A stretch of 64,000 bases of DNA from positions 248,001 through 312,000 of the forward strand of contig NZ_MTQN01000010.1 of NCBI RefSeq assembly GCF_001984195.1, given 5' to 3'. Source of the stretch: Kribbella sp. ALI-6-A. Lineage in GTDB: Bacteria > Actinomycetota > Actinomycetes > Propionibacteriales > Kribbellaceae. Below the pieces are notes generated by a model, which was not told the origin of the DNA, did no database searches, and saw only the letters and a program-made list of their open reading frames with translations. This document shows, piece by piece, positions 1 to 10,425 of the stretch (within the stretch, counting starts at the first letter, position 1; every line of letters starts with the position of its first letter). The position numbers and the translations under genes are program-made.

Positions 1-480
1 GCGCTGTGGTTCGCCCGCGGCCGGTACGGCGCCAGCGACGACGAGCGGCAGATCCGGCAACGCTGCGCGATCAAGGGCATCGTCGACGCGGCCGACCCGA
101 AGACCTTGGCCACGAAGTACCAGGCGATCGCCCGGGCGGGCAAGAACCTGCTGCGGACCGACATCCCGCAGGAGCTGCTGCCGGCGATGGTCCAGCTCGG
201 CCTGCGTGTGAAGTCGGCGACGGTCTCCAACGTCTCGCTGGACCAGTCCAAACTTCGGTTGAAGTACTTGCACCCCGACTACGCCGGCCTGCGCGAGACG
301 ATCGCGAAGGCCTTGGAGCACGATCCGGTCATCACCACACCGCCGCCGGTCACCCCGACTGCGGGCAAGCCGACCGCCCTCAATCGGCCCGGCGCACCTG
401 CGGCCACGCCCCCCGGGCCGACCGAGGATCTGCGCGACGCGTGTGCGTACAACCCGACCGGCACCCAGAACGGGCGCTGA
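1..480 (+). CDS. LytR-CpsA-Psr (LCP) family protein, C-terminal part
   Basis: The gene enters from the left edge in frame 1, so the start is missing and 159 residues remain. The first visible residues, ALWFARGRYGASDDERQIRQR, match the conserved end of LCP domains, in which arginines contact the polyprenyl-phosphate substrate. LCP enzymes transfer anionic glycopolymers from lipid carriers to peptidoglycan at the outer membrane face. A core to about residue 105 is followed by a Pro/Thr/Ala-rich tail. A hairpin at 520-549 closes the transcript. Family assignment is good; exact polymer unknown. Confidence 0.8.
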   Translation, partial: ALWFARGRYGASDDERQIRQRCAIKGIVDAADPKTLATKYQAIARAGKNLLRTDIPQELLPAMVQLGLRVKSATVSNVSLDQSKLRLKYLHPDYAGLRETIAKALEHDPVITTPPPVTPTAGKPTALNRPGAPAATPPGPTEDLRDACAYNPTGTQNGR

Positions 481-519
481 GCCGGGCGGCCGTGCTGTGG
501 CCCCGACCATGAACCTTGG

Positions 520-549
520 ACCTCGGACAGGACCCAACCTGTCCGAGGT
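520..549. terminator. Perfect 12-bp hairpin between convergent genes
   Basis: ACCTCGGACAGG (520-531), a 6-nt loop and CCTGTCCGAGGT (538-549). It lies between the 3' ends of the LCP gene and the YciI gene and could stop transcription from both sides. No T-run follows, as is usual in high-GC actinobacteria. Confidence 0.75.
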
Positions 550-606
550 TGCCGGTTCAGGGCCGAAGCCTCAGCCGGTGGCGGCGGATCGGCGTACGCG
601 CCGCGG

Positions 607-981
607 TCAGTTGAACAGGTCCGAGTCCGGGCCGAAGTCGGCCTCGTCGACGACGCGGCGGACCTCGACCTCGTCGTCCAGGGCCTCGGCCAGGCGAGCG
701 GCCCATTCGATCGCCTCGTCCTTGCTGCGGACGTCGACGATGATGATGCCGCCGATCAGCTCCTTGGTCTCGGCGAAGGGGCCGTCGGTCACCGTGCGCT
801 TGCCGCCGGTCACCTTCACCCGGGCCCCGAGCGCGCTGCGGTGCACACCCTCGGCCACCAGCAACACGCCCGCCTTGGACAGGTCGTCGACCAGCGCGCC
901 GACCTTGCCGGCGACCTCGTCGCTCACCATCCGGCCGGCCTCGCTGGCCTCGTCGGCCTTGTTGATGATCATGTAACGCAT
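607..981 (-). CDS. DGPF/YciI-family protein (ECF42 partner)
   Basis: 124-residue YciI/DGPF (YCII-related) protein. The name-giving motif is visible as TDGPFAETKE and the chain starts MRYMIINKADEASEAG. The start at 981 is preceded by GGAGTG. Genes of this family sit next to ECF42 sigma factors across actinobacteria and are their main known targets; here the sigma gene is divergent and an ECF42-type promoter lies at 1025-1051. The biochemical role of DGPF proteins is not settled. They are small ferredoxin-like-fold cytoplasmic proteins. Confidence 0.88.
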   Translation of the reverse strand: MRYMIINKADEASEAGRMVSDEVAGKVGALVDDLSKAGVLLVAEGVHRSALGARVKVTGGKRTVTDGPFAETKELIGGIIIVDVRSKDEAIEWAARLAEALDDEVEVRRVVDEADFGPDSDLFN

Positions 982-1024
982 CTGCTGCCACTCCCTCGCT
1001 CGTCGGTCGAACACTTACTCTCAC

Positions 1025-1051
1025 GTCGACCGGGTCACCCGAACATCGACA
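1025..1051 (-). promoter_or_regulatory. ECF42-type promoter for the DGPF gene
   Basis: On the minus strand TGTCGA (1051-1046), a 17-nt spacer and CGAC (1028-1025). From memory, the ECF42 consensus is TGTCGA at -35 and CGA(T/C) at -10. The likely transcription start is about 37 nt upstream of the DGPF start at 981. Identical spacing recurs at 2392-2418 and, with one mismatch, at 58827-58853. Confidence 0.75.
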
Positions 1052-1117
1052 CACCCGCCGAGAGCATTTCCGGTACGCCGCTTGCCGTGGCCCCGGTCGT
1101 GCTGTTCTATCGGTCGG

Positions 1118-2374
1118 GTGACGGTGACGGACACGCACGGGGCGATCGACGCGGTCTGGCGGATCGAGTCGGCCAGGATCGTCGCCGGGGTCGCACGGAT
1201 CGTGCGCGACGTCGGCCTGGCCGAGGAGCTCGCGCAGGACGCGCTGGTCGCGGCGCTCGAGCAGTGGCCGGAGTCCGGCGTACCGAAAAATCCTGGCGCC
1301 TGGCTGATGACGATCGCCAAGCGCCGCGCGATCGACCTGATCCGCCGCAAGGACACCTACCAGCGCAAGCTCGCCGAGCTGGGCCACGAGCTGGAGATCG
1401 ACGGCGACTCGGTCGAGGACGACGTCGAGGCGATTCTCGAGGACACCATCGAGGACGACCTGCTCCGGCTGGTTTTCACCGCCTGCCACCCCGTGCTCAC
1501 CACCGACGCCCGGGTCAGCCTGACGCTGCGGTTGCTCGGTGGGCTCAAGACCGACGAGATCGCCCGCGCGTTCCTCGCACCCGAGGCGACCATCGCGCAG
1601 CGCATCGTCCGTGCGAAGCGGAACCTGGCCAAGGCCGAGGTCGGCTTCGAGGTACCGTCCGGCGAGGAACTGCTGGACCGGCTGTCGTCGGTGCTCGAGG
1701 TCGTCTACCTGATCTACAACGAGGGGTACTCCGCGACCGCGGGCGACGACTGGATGCGTCCGGCGCTCTGCGACGAGGCGATCCGTCTCGGCCGGCTGCT
1801 CGCCGAGCTGATGCCGAAGGAGCCCGAGGTTCACGGCCTGCTCGCACTGATGGAGCTGCAGTCGTCCCGCGCGAAGGCCCGTACCGGCCCGTCGGGGGAG
1901 CCGGTGCTGCTGCTCGACCAGGACCGCCGCCGCTGGGACCGGCTGCTGATCCGGCGCGGTCTGGAGAGCATCGACCGGGCCTGGGCGCTGGAAGGCGAGC
2001 CCGGTCCGTACCTGCTGCAGGCCGCGATCGCCGCCTGTCACGCGCGAGCGGCCGAGGCCGAGGACACCGACTGGGCGCGGATCGCCGGCCTGTACGCCGT
2101 ACTGGCTGCTGTTGTGCCCTCGCCGGTCGTCGAGCTGAACCGCGCGGTCGCGATCTCGATGGCGTTCGGGCCGGAGAACGGGCTGATCGCGGTGGACGCG
2201 CTGCGCGACGAGCCGGCATTGAAGGACTACCACCTGCTGCCGAGTGTTCGGGGCGATCTGCTGTTCAAGCTCGGGCGGCTGGCGGAGGCGCGGGCAGAGT
2301 TCGAGCGCGCCGCGTCGTTGACCCGGAACGAGCGGGAGCGGGCGCTGCTGCTGGACCGGGCCGCTGCCTGCTGA
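1118..2374 (+). CDS. ECF sigma factor, ECF42 group
   Basis: About 418 residues, far longer than a minimal ECF sigma factor. Residues about 1-175 carry sigma2 (AWLMTIAKRRAIDLIRR) and sigma4 (IARAFLAPEATIAQRIVRAKR). The C-terminal 240 residues form the helical, TPR-like extension (DUF6596 type, with YLIYNEGY) diagnostic of ECF42. No anti-sigma gene is adjacent, consistent with this group, where the extension itself is thought to control activity. GTG at 1118 is chosen because homology starts here; GTG 1124 is an alternative and no clear ribosome binding site is seen. Divergent from its DGPF partner. Confidence 0.9.
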   Translation: MTVTDTHGAIDAVWRIESARIVAGVARIVRDVGLAEELAQDALVAALEQWPESGVPKNPGAWLMTIAKRRAIDLIRRKDTYQRKLAELGHELEIDGDSVEDDVEAILEDTIEDDLLRLVFTACHPVLTTDARVSLTLRLLGGLKTDEIARAFLAPEATIAQRIVRAKRNLAKAEVGFEVPSGEELLDRLSSVLEVVYLIYNEGYSATAGDDWMRPALCDEAIRLGRLLAELMPKEPEVHGLLALMELQSSRAKARTGPSGEPVLLLDQDRRRWDRLLIRRGLESIDRAWALEGEPGPYLLQAAIAACHARAAEAEDTDWARIAGLYAVLAAVVPSPVVELNRAVAISMAFGPENGLIAVDALRDEPALKDYHLLPSVRGDLLFKLGRLAEARAEFERAASLTRNERERALLLDRAAAC

Positions 2375-2391
2375 AGATTTCCTGGAAGGGG

Positions 2392-2418
2392 TGTCGATCC
2401 GCGAGGGGAGTGTTCGAC
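2392..2418 (+). promoter_or_regulatory. ECF42-type promoter for hydrolase-YdeI operon
   Basis: TGTCGA (2392-2397), exactly 17 nt, then CGAC (2415-2418). The predicted start of transcription is about 40 nt before the hydrolase ATG at 2466. It lies just downstream of the sigma factor stop codon, so the downstream operon should be controlled by the ECF42 factor independently of read-through. Confidence 0.72.
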
Positions 2419-2465
2419 GCAGTGGTGTGAGGCCGGACGGACGGCCCCGAACCCTAGGAGCACTC

Positions 2466-3251
2466 ATGGAGAAGGTCACCTCGGCGGACGGCACCACGAT
2501 CGCGTTCGACCGGCTCGGCGCAGGACCCGCGGTGGTCCTGGTCTGCGGCGGCTCGGTCGACCGGATGTCGAACGCGCCGCTGGCCGCGCTGCTGGCCGAG
2601 CACTTCACCGTCTACAACTACGACCGCCGCGGCCGGGGCGACTCCGGCGACGCGGAGGTCTACGCGGTCGAGCGGGAGTTCGAGGACCTCGACGCGATCT
2701 TCGCCGCGGCCGGTGGATCGGCCTGCCTGTACGGAACGTCGTCCGGTGCCGCGCTGGCGTTGCTGGCGACGGCCTCCGGGCGCCCGGTCGAGCGGCTCGC
2801 GCTGTGGGAGCCGCCGTACATTCTGGAAGGTGGGCGGCCCCGGCCGCCGGCGAACACGGCCGACATCTTCCGGGACTTCGTCGCGGCCGGCCGGCGGGAC
2901 GCGGCGGCGGAGTTCTTCATGGCGGAGGTGGTGGGGCTGCCGGCCGAGTTCGTCGCGATGGCGAAGCAGTCGCCGTGGTGGCCGGCGCAGGAGGCGATCG
3001 CGCACACGCTCGCGTACGACGCGACGGTGATGGGCGACTACTCGGTGCCGGTGGAGGCGGTGCGCCGGGTGACGGTGCCGACCCGGGTGCTCACCGGCGG
3101 CGCGTCCTGGCCGTGGATGGTCGAGAGCAACCAGGCGGTGGCCGCTGAGCTGCCGGACGGTAGCCACGGCACGCTCGACGGGCAGGAACACAACGTCGAC
3201 CCCGCCGCGATGGCGCGGGCGCTCAAGGAGTTCTTCGGAGGTGCGCGATGA
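2466..3251 (+). CDS. Alpha/beta hydrolase
   Basis: 261-residue alpha/beta hydrolase. An HGG-like oxyanion region (VLVCGGS), the nucleophile elbow GTSSG and a late histidine (GQEHN) are visible. ATG 2466 is chosen over an upstream in-frame ATG because AGGAG sits 5 nt before it. It overlaps the next gene by 4 nt (ATGA), so the two are translationally coupled. A relative lies at 10749. Substrate unknown. Predicted to be switched on by the adjacent ECF42 sigma factor. Confidence 0.88.
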   Translation: MEKVTSADGTTIAFDRLGAGPAVVLVCGGSVDRMSNAPLAALLAEHFTVYNYDRRGRGDSGDAEVYAVEREFEDLDAIFAAAGGSACLYGTSSGAALALLATASGRPVERLALWEPPYILEGGRPRPPANTADIFRDFVAAGRRDAAAEFFMAEVVGLPAEFVAMAKQSPWWPAQEAIAHTLAYDATVMGDYSVPVEAVRRVTVPTRVLTGGASWPWMVESNQAVAAELPDGSHGTLDGQEHNVDPAAMARALKEFFGGAR

Positions 3252-3694
3252 AGTTCCGGACCGTGCTGATCGGTACGACGAAGGTCGGGATCGAGGTGCC
3301 GCCGGAGATCGTCGAGTCGTTCGGCGCGGGCAAGAAGCCGGCCGTCCGGGTGACGATCGGTGAGCACACCTATCGCAGCACGATCGCGGTGATGGGCGGC
3401 AAGTACATGGTCGGCGTCAACGCCGACAACCGCGCAGCGGCCGGGGTCGCGGGCGGCGACGAGGTCGAGGTCGAGCTGGAACTCGACACCGCACCCCGCG
3501 AGGTGGACGTCCCCGCGGATTTCGCCGCGGCGCTGGACGCGCGACCGGAGGCGCGGAAGTTCTTCGACGGGCTGTCGTACAGCCAGCGTCGCTGGTTCGT
3601 GCTGGGTATCGAAGAGGCCAAGAAGCCGGAAACCCGAGCCAACCGCATCGAGAAGGCGGTGGAACGCCTGGCGTCAGGTCGCGGGCAGCGGTGA
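3248..3694 (+). CDS. DUF1905/YdeI (OmdA-like) family protein
   Basis: 148 residues: N-terminal DUF1905 beta-barrel (about 3-80) and a C-terminal YdeI/OmdA-type helical segment (FFDGLSYSQRRWFVLGIEEAK, then ETRANRIEKAVERL). Such proteins are annotated as bacteriocin-protection or OmpD-associated, but their activity is not established. The start overlaps the preceding stop (ATGA). It ends the predicted ECF42-controlled operon. Confidence 0.85.
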   Translation: MKFRTVLIGTTKVGIEVPPEIVESFGAGKKPAVRVTIGEHTYRSTIAVMGGKYMVGVNADNRAAAGVAGGDEVEVELELDTAPREVDVPADFAAALDARPEARKFFDGLSYSQRRWFVLGIEEAKKPETRANRIEKAVERLASGRGQR

Positions 3695-3754
3695 CGCGTG
3701 CAGGCAGGCGCGAAGCGCCTAGCCGTCGGGGCGGCGGGCGCGCTCTCTCTCCTG

Positions 3755-3811
3755 CGCCGCGCGCAGCGCGGCGGGCCCTGCGGTGCGTCCGGAGCTCGTC
3801 GCTCCGGACGC
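3755..3811. terminator. Two GC-rich hairpins between convergent genes
   Basis: CGCCGCGC-GCA-GCGCGGCG (3755-3773) and GCGTCCGGAGC-TCGTC-GCTCCGGACGC (3785-3811) are both perfect inverted repeats. They lie between the YdeI gene and the superoxide dismutase gene on opposite strands and probably form a bidirectional terminator. Confidence 0.65.
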
Positions 3812-3823
3812 TGCAGGTACGGA

Positions 3824-4450
3824 TCAAACGACGGTGATCAGACCACCGGCGTTGCTGCGGGCGGCGTCGAAGCGGGCCTGGGCGTCGGCCCAGTTCACCA
3901 CGTTCCACCACGCCTTGACGTAGTCGGGCTTCACGTTCTTGTACTGCAGGTAGAAGGCGTGCTCCCACATGTCCAGCATCACGATCGGGATCTGCCCGGC
4001 CGGCAGGTTGCCCTGCTGGTCGTACAGCTGGTGGATCAGCAGCTGACCCTGCAGCGCGTCCCAGCCGAGGATCGCCCAGCCGGAGCCCTGGATGGTCGTC
4101 GCCGCGGCGGTGAAGTGCGCCTGGAACGCGTCGAACGAGCCGAACGCCTCGTCGATCGCGGCCGCCAGCTCACCGGTCGGCTTGTCGCCACCCTCCGGGG
4201 ACAGGTTCTTCCAGAAGATCGAGTGGTTGACGTGCCCGCCCAGGTTGAAGGCGAGGGTCTTCTCCAGCCCGACGATCGAGCCGAAGTCGCCGCTCTCGCG
4301 AGCCGCGGCCAGCTTCTCGAGGGTGTCGTTCAGACCCTTCACGTAGGTGGCGTGGTGCTTGGAGTGGTGCAGCTCCATGATCTCGCCGGCGATGTGCGGC
4401 GCGAGTGCGCCGTAGTCGTAGGTGAGGTCGGGAAGCGTGTACGTGGTCAA
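3824..4450 (-). CDS. Superoxide dismutase, Fe/Mn family
   Basis: 208 residues with complete Fe/Mn-SOD domains: N-terminal helical hairpin ([12 protein letters not shown], ligand His28), [19 protein letters not shown] and the ligand block [13 protein letters not shown]. It converts superoxide to oxygen and peroxide in the cytoplasm. The start is TTG at 4450, with GAAGGAG 5-6 nt upstream; no suitable ATG exists and homology begins at this codon. Metal preference cannot be read from sequence. A SoxR-like inverted repeat lies 65-95 bp upstream. Confidence 0.95.
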   Translation of the reverse strand: MTTYTLPDLTYDYGALAPHIAGEIMELHHSKHHATYVKGLNDTLEKLAAARESGDFGSIVGLEKTLAFNLGGHVNHSIFWKNLSPEGGDKPTGELAAAIDEAFGSFDAFQAHFTAAATTIQGSGWAILGWDALQGQLLIHQLYDQQGNLPAGQIPIVMLDMWEHAFYLQYKNVKPDYVKAWWNVVNWADAQARFDAARSNAGGLITVV

Positions 4451-4514
4451 CTCTGCTCCTTCGTCAGGGCCCGCGCGGGGCCGGTTCTCCGATGTCCTGT
4501 TGCAGCGGCACCAG

Positions 4515-4544
4515 CTTGAAACTTCAACCACGGTTGAGGTCAAG
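4515..4544. promoter_or_regulatory. SoxR/MerR-like operator upstream of superoxide dismutase
   Basis: Core ACTTCAACC-AC-GGTTGAGGT (4521-4540) with outer CTTGA/TCAAG arms. On the minus strand TTGACC followed by this dyad resembles SoxR-type promoters, in which a MerR-family regulator bends a long spacer. It is in the right place to control the dismutase. No MerR/SoxR gene is nearby, so the regulator would act from elsewhere. Confidence 0.5.
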
Positions 4545-4668
4545 TCGCCACGCTGGGCGGCATGGTCCCAGACCAGGTGCCCGGCCCGTCGCCGCTCACG
4601 CGGAACGTGCCGGTCGCCTCCAGCTTCACATACTCCGGCCACGCACCCACGCCGGAGGTCTCCCAGTC
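4540..4668 (-). pseudogene. Possible 3' gene remnant or tiny ORF
   Basis: A 42-codon minus-strand frame with strong G/C third-position bias and protein-like composition ([15 protein letters not shown], then [19 protein letters not shown]) ends with TGA at 4540 inside the SoxR-like box. Two adjacent TGA codons block it upstream and there is no ATG. An in-frame GTG after GGGAG would give about 36 residues. It looks like the tail of a decayed gene, but a small protein is possible. I do not recognise the family. Confidence 0.3.
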
Positions 4669-4739
4669 TCATCACAGCACCCGGCCTCAGAGCCACCACC
4701 TCTGAAACCACCTCTCGGACCCTGGTCCGCGCCTACCGG

Positions 4740-5687
4740 TCAGACGGTCGTGTCGAGCACCAGCTTGCCCCGCGTCCGCCCCGACTCCATCCGCTCGTGC
4801 GCCTTCGCTGCCTCGGCCAGCGGGTACACCTGCTCGACCTCGACCCGCACCTTCCCGGCCTCGATCAGCCGAGCGATCTCACCCAACGCATGCCCGTCCG
4901 GCTCGACCAGGAACCCGGTCGCCTGCACCCCGGCCGCCTTCGCCTTGCTGACCAACTCCGCCGAAGTCCCCGACGGTACGGCGACCAGCCGGCCACCCGG
5001 CTTGAGGGCCTTGATCGCCTGGTCCAGCGTCGCCTCGCTGCCGATCAGGTCCACCACCACATCGATGTCCGCGACGACCTCGTCGACGGCCGTGCTGTGG
5101 TAATCGACCAACTCGTCCGCACCGAGCTCGCGCAGCCACGCGTGCTTGCCGGCGCTCGCCGTACCGGTCACGTGCGCCCCGAGTGCCTTGGCGAACTGCA
5201 CGGCCAGATGCCCGACACCACCGGCCGCCGCGGTGATCAGCACCCGCTGACCCGCCTGCACGTCGGCCGCGGCGGTCAGGATCTGCCACGCCGTCAGCCC
5301 GGCCAGCGGCACGGCGGCGGCTTCGGCGTACGAGAGGTTCGCGGGCTTCTTCGCGAACTGCCGCGACGGCGCCGTCACGTACTCCGCGTACGCCGACGCC
5401 GCGCGCGGGAACCACGGCATGCCGAAGACCTCGTCGCCGACCTCCAGCGTGTGGACGCCGCCGCCGACCTGCTCGACCACGCCCGCGACGTCCCATCCGA
5501 GCACGAACGGCGGTGTGCCGAGAATGCCGGCGACGCCGCTGCCCTCCCGGGTCTTGTAGTCGACCGGGTTCACGCCGGCCGCGTGCACCCGGACCAGCAC
5601 CTCGGTCGGCAACGGCTCCGGCCGCTCCACCTCGACGACACGCAGCACATCCGGCCCACCGAACTCGTCCTGGCTGATCGCTCTCAT
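4740..5687 (-). CDS. NADP-dependent zinc-independent oxidoreductase (quinone reductase-like)
   Basis: 315-residue medium-chain dehydrogenase/reductase. The N-terminal GroES-like domain (GGPDVLRVVEVERPEP, HAAGVNPVDYK) lacks zinc-ligand cysteines. The Rossmann domain carries AAAGGVGHLAVQFAKALGA for NADP(H). This places it in the quinone oxidoreductase subgroup. ATG 5687 is chosen by homology over an upstream in-frame ATG at 5918. Relatives are often divergent from an HxlR regulator; here that regulator appears lost, leaving only operator-like repeats and an 8-codon start. Confidence 0.88.
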   Translation of the reverse strand: MRAISQDEFGGPDVLRVVEVERPEPLPTEVLVRVHAAGVNPVDYKTREGSGVAGILGTPPFVLGWDVAGVVEQVGGGVHTLEVGDEVFGMPWFPRAASAYAEYVTAPSRQFAKKPANLSYAEAAAVPLAGLTAWQILTAAADVQAGQRVLITAAAGGVGHLAVQFAKALGAHVTGTASAGKHAWLRELGADELVDYHSTAVDEVVADIDVVVDLIGSEATLDQAIKALKPGGRLVAVPSGTSAELVSKAKAAGVQATGFLVEPDGHALGEIARLIEAGKVRVEVEQVYPLAEAAKAHERMESGRTRGKLVLDTTV

Positions 5688-5738
5688 CGCATTCCTTCCC
5701 ACGGTCTGTCTGACGCTCGGGAAGCTATCTGCAGGACG

Positions 5739-5779
5739 GTACTTTCCCGCAAGGACTGCTACTACCCATCGGGAAGTAC
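5739..5779. promoter_or_regulatory. Inverted/direct repeat operator, HxlR-like
   Basis: GTACTTTCCCG (5739-5749) faces CGGGAAGTAC (5770-5779), and CCGCAAGG occurs directly at 5747-5754 and again at 5782-5789. GTACTT dyads are typical of HxlR-family redox regulators. The site sits between the oxidoreductase and the truncated start at 5798. Confidence 0.5.
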
Positions 5780-5797
5780 TACCGCAAGGGAGGCCTG

Positions 5798-5824
5798 ATG
5801 ACCGACTTGCACGAGATCGGGTGA
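5798..5824 (+). pseudogene. Truncated regulator start (8 codons)
   Basis: AAGGGAGG, 4 nt, then ATG and MTDLHEIG followed by TGA at 5822. This is an excellent translation start leading to an immediate stop. Its position divergent from the oxidoreductase and next to HxlR-like repeats suggests the 5' end of a deleted HxlR gene. A functional mini-ORF cannot be excluded. Confidence 0.4.
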
Positions 5825-5920
5825 ACGTGCACCACTGACCAAGCACCGGCCAAGAGCCCCGGCCACGCTCAGCTCCGGCCTCCGAACCCGCAGATTGGCG
5901 CGTTGGACAGTGGTGCACGT
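5825..5920. repeat. 96-bp element bounded by 13-bp perfect inverted repeats
   Basis: ACGTGCACCACTG (5825-5837) and CAGTGGTGCACGT (5908-5920) are perfect inverted repeats. They begin right after the truncated regulator start, so the element may mark the deletion or a miniature insertion. No target duplication was recognised. Confidence 0.5.
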
Positions 5921-5929
5921 CCGCGTCGC

Positions 5930-6949
5930 TCAGCTACCCGGAGGCCGATCGACCTCGGCCAGCCGCCACAGCGAGGTGACTTCCTTGCCCCGGGCGGCGG
6001 CCAGAGCATCGCCCCGGTCCCAACTTCGCCGATGTCTGGTCGCGATGTCGGCCCGTCCCGCGACGATCAGCCCGGCCCGGTCGACCATTGCCAGTAGGTC
6101 AGCTCGCGAGCGGAGTCCGAGGTGCTCGGCCAGATCGGACAGGATCAGCCAGACCTCGCCACCCGGCTCCAGGTGATGGCGCGCGCCGTCGAGGAACCGG
6201 GTCAGCATGCGGCTGTCCTCGTCGTAGACCGCGCGATCGAGCGGTGTGATCGGCCGGGCGGGAATCCAGGGTGGGTTGCAGACGATCAGGTCGGCCCGTC
6301 CTGGCGGGAACAGGTCCGTCCGCAGCACGTCTGCCGGTAAGTTCAACCGCCGGAAGTTGTCCCGCGCACACTCCACCGCCCGTGGATCCAGATCCGTGGC
6401 CGTGACTCTCAATCCACGCCGAGCGAGCACCGCCGCCAGAACGCCTGTCCCGGTGCCGATGTCGAAGGCACGCTCGCTGCGGGACGGCGTGTTCGCCACC
6501 AGTTCGACGTACTCGGAGCGGGTGGGGGCGAAGACTCCATAGTGCGGATGGATTCGCGCTCCCAGCGCCGGAACTTCCACGCCTCGTCGACGTAGTTGGT
6601 GTGCGCCGATCACCCCGAGAAGTTCCTGCAGCGGCACCAGTCGATCGCCGGTAGGCGGGCCGTAGGCCTCCCGGCAAGCCTGTTGTACGTCAGGCGCGCG
6701 CCGCAGCTCCACGTCGTACTGGGAGGTGAGCGCGACCAGCACCGCGTTCACCGCCCTTACCTGGCGTCCCCGCTGCCGCCGGTAGTCGGCGAATCCGGTT
6801 GCCGACGGTCTGAGTCGCCGCTTGATCGCGGCGACCACCTGCCGTCCGTTGTGCCAGTCGCCCTGCCAGAGCAGGCGCGAGCCGCGTTCGATTGGTTGTA
6901 GTGCACGCGACGCCGACCAGGCGTCGTCGATCACGAGAAGTGAGTCCAT
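5930..6949 (-). CDS. Class I SAM methyltransferase (HemK/N5-glutamine-type)
   Basis: 339 residues. The C-terminal domain has SAM motif I (AFDIGTGTGVLAAVLARRG), the acidic end of strand 2 (VTATDLDPRAVE) and the NPPW motif (LIVCNPPWIP) typical of N5-glutamine and N6-adenine methyltransferases. The first 140 residues are basic and unfamiliar and may bind substrate. It could methylate protein glutamine, rRNA or DNA; I cannot choose. It stands alone, divergent from glycyl-tRNA synthetase. Confidence 0.8.
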   Translation of the reverse strand: MDSLLVIDDAWSASRALQPIERGSRLLWQGDWHNGRQVVAAIKRRLRPSATGFADYRRQRGRQVRAVNAVLVALTSQYDVELRRAPDVQQACREAYGPPTGDRLVPLQELLGVIGAHQLRRRGVEVPALGARIHPHYGVFAPTRSEYVELVANTPSRSERAFDIGTGTGVLAAVLARRGLRVTATDLDPRAVECARDNFRRLNLPADVLRTDLFPPGRADLIVCNPPWIPARPITPLDRAVYDEDSRMLTRFLDGARHHLEPGGEVWLILSDLAEHLGLRSRADLLAMVDRAGLIVAGRADIATRHRRSWDRGDALAAARGKEVTSLWRLAEVDRPPGS

Positions 6950-7254
6950 CAGCCGTTCCTGCTGCGAAAGAAGTGACCAGAGGGCAGCGCGGCTCGCCCG
7001 GCGACCGAACGGCGGCCGGGGGAGCGGGAACGGGTCGGTCAGTGAACGACGGACGCGTGATCAGGGCTGGTCACCCGGGCGACGCTACGACAATCGACCG
7101 GGCCTGGCGACGCGGTTTCGAGGCGCTGAGTGGTCGGTCGGTGACGCGTGGCGCGAGTCACTGTTCGGTGCGAATAGACTTCGGGGGTCGATCCCGGTGG
7201 CGAGCCCGGCCGCCTGGGTCCCGGATCCCCCGAACACCGAACTCGAGGTTTGTC
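6950..7254. other. 305-bp intergenic leader of glycyl-tRNA synthetase
   Basis: No convincing gene on either strand. TAGACT at 7175-7180 could be a -10 element for the synthetase, with no good -35. The last 70 nt are GC-rich and foldable (GGGGG near 7184, CCCCC near 7230). I looked for a T-box (TGGNACCGCG) and did not find one. Confidence 0.4.
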
Positions 7255-10242
<2,988 letters not shown>

Positions 10243-10252
10243 CAGCACCAAC

Positions 10253-10300
10253 CACGCCAAAGGGCGCCCCGTCCACCCGGACCGGGCGCCCTTTGGCGTG
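10253..10300 (+). terminator. Very strong intrinsic terminator of glyQS
   Basis: A 17-bp perfect stem (CACGCCAAAGGGCGCCC with its complement GGGCGCCCTTTGGCGTG) continues past one C-C mismatch into GTCC/GGAC around an ACCC loop. It starts 10 nt after the synthetase stop codon. No U-tract. Confidence 0.85.
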
Positions 10301-10425
10301 AACAGAGAGAAGAACAGAGAGAAGAACAGAGAGAAGAACAGAGAGAAGAACAGAGAGAAGAACAGAGAGAAGAACAGAGAGAAGAACAGAGAGAAGAACA
10401 GAGAGAAGAACAGAGAGAAGAACAG
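10301..10425. repeat. Tandem repeat, ten 12-bp units
   Basis: Ten perfect copies of AACAGAGAGAAG (10301-10420) plus AACAG. The unit is purine-rich and only about 42% GC in a roughly 70% GC genome, and the array begins immediately at the base of the glyQS terminator. One frame reads (NREK)n and the opposite strand (SVLL)n; neither looks like a real gene because composition changes abruptly at both ends. Confidence 0.95.

Noticed and set aside
557..2608. 683-codon minus-strand ORF across the ECF42 gene
   Set aside because: Crosses two well supported genes and has no recognisable domain.
6950..7254. T-box riboswitch upstream of glycyl-tRNA synthetase
   Set aside because: No TGGNACCGCG-like T-box sequence and no specifier-loop arrangement recognised.
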